A DNA stretch of 27,643 nt, taken from Thiobacillus sp. (GTDB taxonomy: Bacteria; Pseudomonadota; Gammaproteobacteria; Burkholderiales; Thiobacillaceae). Position 1 is the stretch's first letter. Each line of letters opens with the position of its first letter. The position numbers and the translations under genes are program-made. The notes beneath the pieces are model-generated. The model saw only the letters and a list, made by a program, of their open reading frames with translations. It was not told where the DNA came from and did no database searches. Shown here in pieces: positions 22,981 to 27,643 of this stretch. The DNA is taken from positions 1 through 27,643 of the forward strand of contig NZ_JANJXQ010000118.1 of assembly GCF_024708915.1 (NCBI RefSeq), written 5' to 3'.

Positions 22981-25452
22981 TCAGTTCATGGTCCGGATCG
23001 ACTGCATCGGCGGCACGCGCGTGATGTGGCGCGTGGTGAGCCAGCCGCTCATCCCCACCAGCAGCGCGCCGGCCGTCGGCAGCGCCAGCCACAGCCACGG
23101 GTGCAGCCGCACCGGCAGCTCGAACAGGCGCTCGGCGATCAGCGCCATGGCGATTTCGGCACAGACGCTGGCGAGCAGGCCGGCCAGCACGCCGAGCGCG
23201 ATGAACTCGCTCCACAAACCCTTTGCCAGGTAGGCGCGCTGGGCACCCAGGGTGCGCAGCAGCACGGCTTCCTGCTGACGCGCATCCAGGCTGGCCAGCA
23301 GCGTGGCGACGACCACCGCCATGCCGGCCGCGAGCAGGAATCCCAGCAGCAGCTGGATCGCGCCGATGATCTGCGCGAACACGGCCTCGATGTTGGCGAT
23401 GAGCTTGTCGAGTGCGAGCACGGTGATGCCGGGGAAGGTCTTGACGAAGCCGGGCAGCACGTCGGTCGTGTCCGGCGGTACGTAGACGCTGGCGATGGCA
23501 CTGGCGGGCAGCGCGTCGAGCTGGCCGGGGGCGAAAATGACGAAGAAGTTGGGCTGCATCGAGTCCCACTTCACGCTGCGGAGGCTGGTGATGCGCGCGG
23601 CGAGCGTCTGGTCGCCGACCTGGAAGCCGAGCGTGTCGCCGACCGCAAGACGTAGCTGTTCGGCCATGCCGGACTCGACCGAGATTTCGGCGGCGCGGCG
23701 CTGGCCGTGCCAGCGTCCGCCCAGCACGGCGTTGTTGGCCGGCAGGGTGGCGGTCCAGGTGAGATTGAGCTCGCGCCGCAGGGTGTTGCTGTCGCGCGCG
23801 TCCTCGGGCAGCGTGTCGGCGATCGGCACGCCGTTCTTGCTGACCAGGCGGCCGCGCACCATGGGATAGAGTTCGGATGCTTCGAGGCGGTGCTCGGCCA
23901 GGTAGGCGGCCACCGCGTCCTGCTGCTGCGGCGCAATGTTCACCAGAAAATAGTTGGGTGTTTGCGGCGGCAGTTGCTGGCGCCAGCCGGCGACGAGGTC
24001 GCTGCGCACCAGCGCCAGCAAGGCCACCAGGAACAACGCCAGGGTGAAGGCGCCGAGCTGCAGCGTGCTGTCGAAGCGGTGGCGCAGCATCTGCGCGAGA
24101 CCGAAGCGCAGCGGGCCGTAGCTGATTTTCTGCACGCCGCGTCCGGCCACCAGCGCCAGCCTCGCCAGCAGGATCAGCGCGACGACCAGAGCAGCGAACG
24201 CGCCGACAAAGCCGGCGACCAGCCTGGCGTCGCCGGCGTACCACGCGATCAGAATCAGCAGCGCCGAGCCGCTGACGGTGGCGCTGATCCAGGCCGCGGC
24301 GGGCAGCGGCGGCAGGTCGCGTCGCAGTACCCTGAGCGGCGGTACCCGGATCAGGCGCATCAGCGCGGGCAGGCTGGCGCCCGCCAGTGCGAGCAGACCG
24401 CTGGCCACGGCGACCCCGACGGGCGCAACGCCGAGCGAGGGCAGGCGGGTGGCGGCATCCGGCATGATCAGACCGGCCAGCGCCTGCTGCATCAATGCGC
24501 CGATCGCCATGCCGACGAGGCTGCCCAACAGCCCCAGCGTGAGCAACTGTACGGTATAAAGCACGCGCAGCTGCGCGGTGGTGGCGCCCATGCAGCGCAG
24601 CAGCGCGGCCTGGTCGTAATGGCGCAGCGCGTGGCGGTGTGCGGCGATGGCGATGGCGGCCACCGACAGCAACAGGCTGATCAGCGCGGTGAGCTGCAGG
24701 TAGCGGTCGGCGTTGGCAAACGCCCCGCGCAGGGTTTCGACGCCGTCGCGCGAGCCGATCAGGCGCTGGGTGGGCTCCAGGGTCGGCTTCAGTGCGGCAC
24801 TGAAATTGGAGAGCGGCTCCGGTTCGCCAGCGAACTGGTAGAGGTAGGTGAGACGGCTGCCGGGCTGCAGTACGCGGGTGGCTTCGATATCGTCGGTGCG
24901 CAGGAACACGCGCGGGGCGAAGCCGAACACGCCGCCGAGCTGGCCGGGTTCCTCGACCACCACGCCGGCAATGCGGAACGTGGCTTCGCCGATCTGTACC
25001 GCATCGCCAACCTCGGCGTTCAGCAGCGTCAGCAGTTCCTGGTCGACATAGACCGTTCCGGGCGGCGGTTGCGCCGGGCGCGGCGTGCCGGCCTCGAAGG
25101 GGCGGTCGGCGATGCGCACCTCGCCGCGCAGCGGATAGGCGGCGTCGACCGCGCGCAGGGTCGCCAGCTGGAAGGCGTCGCCGTGGCTGACCATGCTGGC
25201 GAATTCGAGCGCGCTGCTGGTTTTGAGCGCATGGGCAGGCCACGCGTCGATCGGCCGCGGGCTGGTGACGAGCAGGTCCGCGCCGAGAAAGCCTGCGCCC
25301 TGTTCGCTCATCGCGCGTTTGATGCGGTCGCCGAGAAAGCCGGTGGTCGAGACGCTGCCGACGCCGATGATCAGCGCCAGCAGCAGCACCCGCCATTCGC
25401 CGCTGGAACGTTCGCGCCGCAGCAGCCAGAGTCCGAGTCGCAGGAAGGTCAT
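22981..25452 (-). CDS. ybbP: ABC transporter permease, FtsX-like (YbbP)
   Basis: This 823-residue inner-membrane permease has the YbbP/MacB-LolE-type layout: an N-terminal anchor (about 21-41), a large periplasmic region, a first FtsX block with several helices (about 235-360), further helices, a second periplasmic region (about 480-690), and a second FtsX block at the C terminus. It forms a complex with the ATPase encoded just upstream (ATGA, four-base overlap). In E. coli the pair ybbA-ybbP is divergent from tesA exactly as here, so the neighbourhood supports the name. Such exporters are linked to release of small molecules or lipids from the membrane; the substrate is not firmly known. Confidence 0.93.
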   Translation of the reverse strand: MTFLRLGLWLLRRERSSGEWRVLLLALIIGVGSVSTTGFLGDRIKRAMSEQGAGFLGADLLVTSPRPIDAWPAHALKTSSALEFASMVSHGDAFQLATLRAVDAAYPLRGEVRIADRPFEAGTPRPAQPPPGTVYVDQELLTLLNAEVGDAVQIGEATFRIAGVVVEEPGQLGGVFGFAPRVFLRTDDIEATRVLQPGSRLTYLYQFAGEPEPLSNFSAALKPTLEPTQRLIGSRDGVETLRGAFANADRYLQLTALISLLLSVAAIAIAAHRHALRHYDQAALLRCMGATTAQLRVLYTVQLLTLGLLGSLVGMAIGALMQQALAGLIMPDAATRLPSLGVAPVGVAVASGLLALAGASLPALMRLIRVPPLRVLRRDLPPLPAAAWISATVSGSALLILIAWYAGDARLVAGFVGAFAALVVALILLARLALVAGRGVQKISYGPLRFGLAQMLRHRFDSTLQLGAFTLALFLVALLALVRSDLVAGWRQQLPPQTPNYFLVNIAPQQQDAVAAYLAEHRLEASELYPMVRGRLVSKNGVPIADTLPEDARDSNTLRRELNLTWTATLPANNAVLGGRWHGQRRAAEISVESGMAEQLRLAVGDTLGFQVGDQTLAARITSLRSVKWDSMQPNFFVIFAPGQLDALPASAIASVYVPPDTTDVLPGFVKTFPGITVLALDKLIANIEAVFAQIIGAIQLLLGFLLAAGMAVVVATLLASLDARQQEAVLLRTLGAQRAYLAKGLWSEFIALGVLAGLLASVCAEIAMALIAERLFELPVRLHPWLWLALPTAGALLVGMSGWLTTRHITRVPPMQSIRTMN

Positions 25453-26156
25453 GCGAGGGCGGCCTCTTGGGCGCGGCCGGCGACCAGATGCAACCGGCGC
25501 TGGCAGCGCGAGGCCAGCGCGTCGTCGTGGGTGACCAGGATCAGCGTGGTGTGCGCGGAGGCATTGAGCTCGAACAGGAGTTCGATGATGCGTGCGCCGG
25601 TGTCGGCGTCGAGGTTGCCGGTGGGCTCGTCGGCGAACACGATTTCGGGATCGGTGGCGAAGGCGCGCGCGATGGCGACGCGCTGCTGCTCGCCGCCGGA
25701 CAACTGGCGCGGGGTGTGGCCGGCGCGCGCAGCGAGACCGACGCGGTCGAGCCAGTGGGCGGCGCGTTCGCGGGCGTCGGCGCGGCCGGCCAGTTCCAGC
25801 GGCAGCAGGATGTTTTCCAGCGCGGTGAGCGCCGGCAGCAGTTGGAACGACTGGAACACGAAGCCGACGCGTCCGGCGCGCAGGCGGGCGCGGGCGTCCT
25901 CGTCGAGATCGTTGAGGCGCTGGCCGAGCAGGAAAATTTCACCTGCGGACGGCTGATCCAGTCCTGCCAGCAATCCCAGCAGGGTCGACTTGCCGGAGCC
26001 GGAGGCGCCGGTGATGGCCAGCGTTTCGCCCGCCTGGACGGCAAGCTCGACTTCACTCAGGATGGCGAGCAGACCGTCGGCAGTCGGCACCTGCTGGGAC
26101 AGAGCGCGGGCGGCGACCACGGCGTTGGGGAACTGGGCACTGTCGGGAGGCGTCAT
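25449..26156 (-). CDS. ybbA: ABC transporter ATPase (YbbA, LolD-type)
   Basis: This 235-residue ATPase drives the YbbP permease. Walker A is GASGSGKST (50-58), the Q-loop is FVFQSFQLLP (about 99-108), the signature is LSGGEQQR (152-159) and Walker B is IVFADEP (172-178), followed by TGNLDADTG. All catalytic residues are present, as is the H-loop VTHDD. The start at 26156 is the usual one for the family but lacks a clear ribosome site; the upstream in-frame Met at 26237 would run into tesA. It is divergent from tesA with only 29 bases between. Confidence 0.94.
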   Translation of the reverse strand: MTPPDSAQFPNAVVAARALSQQVPTADGLLAILSEVELAVQAGETLAITGASGSGKSTLLGLLAGLDQPSAGEIFLLGQRLNDLDEDARARLRAGRVGFVFQSFQLLPALTALENILLPLELAGRADARERAAHWLDRVGLAARAGHTPRQLSGGEQQRVAIARAFATDPEIVFADEPTGNLDADTGARIIELLFELNASAHTTLILVTHDDALASRCQRRLHLVAGRAQEAALA

Positions 26157-26185
26157 TAGGGTGGGGCCATGATGAAGGTCAATGA

Positions 26186-26815
26186 ATGAATTATCGCTTG
26201 TGGTTGCTTTTAGTGCTGTGGCTGCCGGGCTGGGCACTGGCCGGTTCGTGCTCTGTGTTGATTGTCGGCGACAGCTTGAGTTCCGGATATGGCCTCGCGC
26301 CGGGGCAGGGTTGGGTCGAACTGCTCGATGCGCGTTTGAAGAAAACCGCCCCGCAATGGCGCGCGATCAACGCCAGCATCACCGGCGACACCACGCAGAA
26401 CGGCCTCCTGCGCCTGCAGCCGGCGCTGGATCGGCACCGGCCGCACGGCGTGCTGATCGAGCTCGGCGGCAACGATGCCTTGCGCGGCACCCCGCCGGCC
26501 GTGATCAGGCAGAATCTGCAAACCATGATCCGCCAGGCCAAGTCCGCCGGCGCCTGGGTGGCGCTGCTCGAAGCGCCGGTGCTGCCCAACTACGGCAAGC
26601 CTTACGCCGAGGCGGTGGCGAAGCTGTATGTCGACGTGTCACGCGAGGAGAAGATCGTGCGCGTGCCGTGTTTCGTCTGCGACGTGGGTGTCAAGGACGG
26701 CATGATGCAGGCCGACGGCATCCACCCCAACGAGAAGGCCCAGCCGAAAATGCTCGATGCGGTGTGGCCGTACATCCAGCCCAAGCTGCGCCACTGCCCG
26801 GTGAAAAAACCATGA
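26186..26815 (+). CDS. tesA: periplasmic GDSL esterase / acyl-CoA thioesterase
   Basis: TesA is a multifunctional esterase, thioesterase and lysophospholipase of the SGNH group. The 209-residue protein has a signal peptide ending in ALA (19). The four SGNH blocks are all present: GDSLSSGYG with Ser30, ITGDTT with Gly67, LGGND with Asn96, and ADGIHPN with Asp177 and His180. The start at 26186 is preceded by GAAGG at good spacing. Two cysteines at 162 and 165 (PCFVC) are an unusual extra. The gene overlaps ychJ by four bases. Confidence 0.94.
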   Translation: MNYRLWLLLVLWLPGWALAGSCSVLIVGDSLSSGYGLAPGQGWVELLDARLKKTAPQWRAINASITGDTTQNGLLRLQPALDRHRPHGVLIELGGNDALRGTPPAVIRQNLQTMIRQAKSAGAWVALLEAPVLPNYGKPYAEAVAKLYVDVSREEKIVRVPCFVCDVGVKDGMMQADGIHPNEKAQPKMLDAVWPYIQPKLRHCPVKKP

Positions 26816-27195
26816 GCGGCGCGCTTTGCCCGTGTGGCTCGGTACGCGCCCTGGCGGACTGTTGCGGCCGCTATCACGCCGGCGAACCGGCGCCCGACTC
26901 CGAGCGGCTGATGCGTTCGCGCTACAGTGCCTATGTGCTGGGACTCGAGGATTATTTGCGTGCGACCTGGCATCCCGATAGCTGTCCCGCTTCGCTCGGA
27001 CTCGATGTTCCGCCGCGCCCGCAATGGCTGGGGCTGACGGTCAAGGCGCACACGCTGCTGGACACGACCCATGCGACGGTGGAATTCGTCGCCCGCTACA
27101 AGCTCAACGGCCGTGCGTTCAAACTGCACGAAGTGAGCCGCTTCGAGCAGCTGGACGGGCGCTGGCTGTATGTCGGCGGCGAGATCCGCGAATGA
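26812..27195 (+). CDS. ychJ: YchJ family protein (UPF0225) with SEC-C motif
   Basis: This 127-residue protein starts with a SEC-C zinc motif, CPCGS then CCGRYHAG (Cys6, Cys8, Cys17, Cys18), followed by the YchJ domain with LMRSRYSAYVLG (about 33-44) and TWHP (52-55). The C-terminal part HEVSRFEQLDGRWLYVGG is also typical. The fold of this domain is NTF2-like; its task is unknown. Translation is coupled to tesA by an ATGA overlap. A two-way terminator follows at 27230-27255. E. coli YchJ carries a second C-terminal SEC-C motif that this shorter protein lacks. Confidence 0.92.
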   Translation: MSGALCPCGSVRALADCCGRYHAGEPAPDSERLMRSRYSAYVLGLEDYLRATWHPDSCPASLGLDVPPRPQWLGLTVKAHTLLDTTHATVEFVARYKLNGRAFKLHEVSRFEQLDGRWLYVGGEIRE

Positions 27196-27229
27196 GGACG
27201 GACAACGCGGGGTGCGGACGGCGCACAAG

Positions 27230-27255
27230 ACAAAGCCCGCTGGCGCGGGCTTTGT
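27230..27255. terminator. two-way terminator between ychJ and the tRNA cluster
   Basis: ACAAAGCCCGC (27230-27240) pairs perfectly with GCGGGCTTTGT (27245-27255) around TGGC. The 3' arm ends in TTTGT on either strand, which suits intrinsic termination of both the plus-strand ychJ operon and the minus-strand tRNA transcript. Confidence 0.75.
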
Positions 27256-27277
27256 AGCGGCTTCTGCTTGAATACGG

Positions 27278-27354
27278 TGGGGTGGATGATGGGACTCGAA
27301 CCCACGACAACAGGAATCACAATCCTGGACTCTACCAACTGAGCTACATCCACC
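27278..27354 (-). tRNA. tRNA-His (GTG)
   Basis: A full cloverleaf is present, with the acceptor stem GTGGATG/CATCCAC, anticodon GTG in loop TTGTGAT, and T-loop TTCGAGT. The encoded extra 5' G (position -1, base 27354) faces a C73, the hallmark of histidine tRNA. CCA is encoded (27278-27280). Confidence 0.97.
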
Positions 27355-27388
27355 ATTGTTGTCGCCAGTGTGCCGGCAACGAAAACCT

Positions 27389-27465
27389 TGGCCTGCCCGA
27401 CAGGAATCGAACCTGTAACCCCCAGCTTAGAAGGCTGGTGCTCTATCCAGTTGAGCTACGGGCAG
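27389..27465 (-). tRNA. tRNA-Arg (TCT)
   Basis: The cloverleaf has the acceptor CTGCCCG/CGGGCAG, anticodon loop CTTCTAA with anticodon TCT, T-loop TTCGATT and encoded CCA. The first pair is C1-G72, less usual than G1-C72. It reads AGA codons. Confidence 0.96.
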
Positions 27466-27510
27466 AGACTCACTATCTCGGGCGCGATCTCTTACTTGTT
27501 GGATAGGGGG

Positions 27511-27587
<77 letters not shown>

Positions 27588-27627
27588 AAATCCTGTTGGC
27601 GCTTCAGGCGCATTTCGGAGAGGCGAG

Positions 27628-27633
27628 ACTATA
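27628..27633 (-). promoter_or_regulatory. -10 element of the tRNA cluster
   Basis: TATAGT on the minus strand lies 40 bases before tRNA-Pro. Its -35 would fall outside the window. A GC-rich stretch follows it, as in stable-RNA discriminators. Confidence 0.5.
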
Positions 27634-27643
27634 CCGCGGCGAA

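Noticed and set aside
22973..25396. 807-codon open frame on the same strand as ybbP in another phase
   Set aside because: Low-complexity Arg/Ala/Gly/Pro sequence; an out-of-phase shadow of ybbP.
23707..25956. 749-codon open frame opposite ybbP and ybbA
   Set aside because: Long only because stop codons are rare in this GC-rich frame; the real genes have intact transporter motifs.
27282..27506. 74-codon open frame across the tRNA cluster
   Set aside because: It only reads through the antisense of two tRNA genes.

Overview
The window reads as ordinary chromosome of a GC-rich betaproteobacterium. The evidence is the gene content (YaeQ, TrhO, YchJ, the divergent tesA/ybbA-ybbP block, a Pro-Arg-His tRNA cluster) and the codon use. 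A Thiobacillus-like or other Nitrosomonadales-type chemolithotroph is my best guess, but nothing here proves it. I see no phage, insertion sequence or CRISPR array.

Layout. Bases 138-3595 (minus strand) hold an outer-membrane porin and, upstream of it, an ECF sigma factor, a zinc-finger anti-sigma factor and a membrane-anchored Spy/CnrX-like periplasmic protein. The sigma gene and the porin gene have near-identical ECF-type promoters (GGAACTT-N16-TTTGA and GGAACAT-N16-TTTAA), so the four genes probably form one envelope-stress or metal-stress circuit. Bases 3762-7595 (minus) hold a ThDP-dependent acetolactate-synthase-like enzyme, a two-CBS-domain protein and transaldolase. Divergent from these is aroC, followed by a membrane-bound class III nucleotide cyclase (to 10692).

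Bases 10711-13525 (minus) carry the most accessory-looking DNA. A DUF2971 gene of clearly lower GC overlaps by one base the stop codon of a HigA-type antidote gene. Just upstream of these are a small secreted protein with nine cysteines and an MFS exporter. The antidote has no recognisable RelE/HigB toxin next to it, so the DUF2971 protein sits in the partner position. This is the best candidate for an undescribed two-gene toxin-antitoxin or defence-like module.

Bases 13630-19725 (plus) contain a polysaccharide pyruvyl transferase family protein, a LonB-type ATP-dependent protease, a YbaK/ProX-like tRNA deacylase, a membrane-anchored retropepsin-like protease, a cold-shock protein with its own promoter and terminator, and YaeQ. 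An 89-base element that can fold as a compact four-way junction closed by a perfect 14-bp stem overlaps the lon stop codon.

Bases 19783-22100 (minus) hold a cysteine-rich lipoprotein and a methyltransferase translationally coupled to an MscS channel. TrhO (plus) follows, then the ybbA-ybbP exporter pair (minus) divergent from tesA-ychJ (plus). The window ends with tRNA-Pro, tRNA-Arg and tRNA-His on the minus strand.
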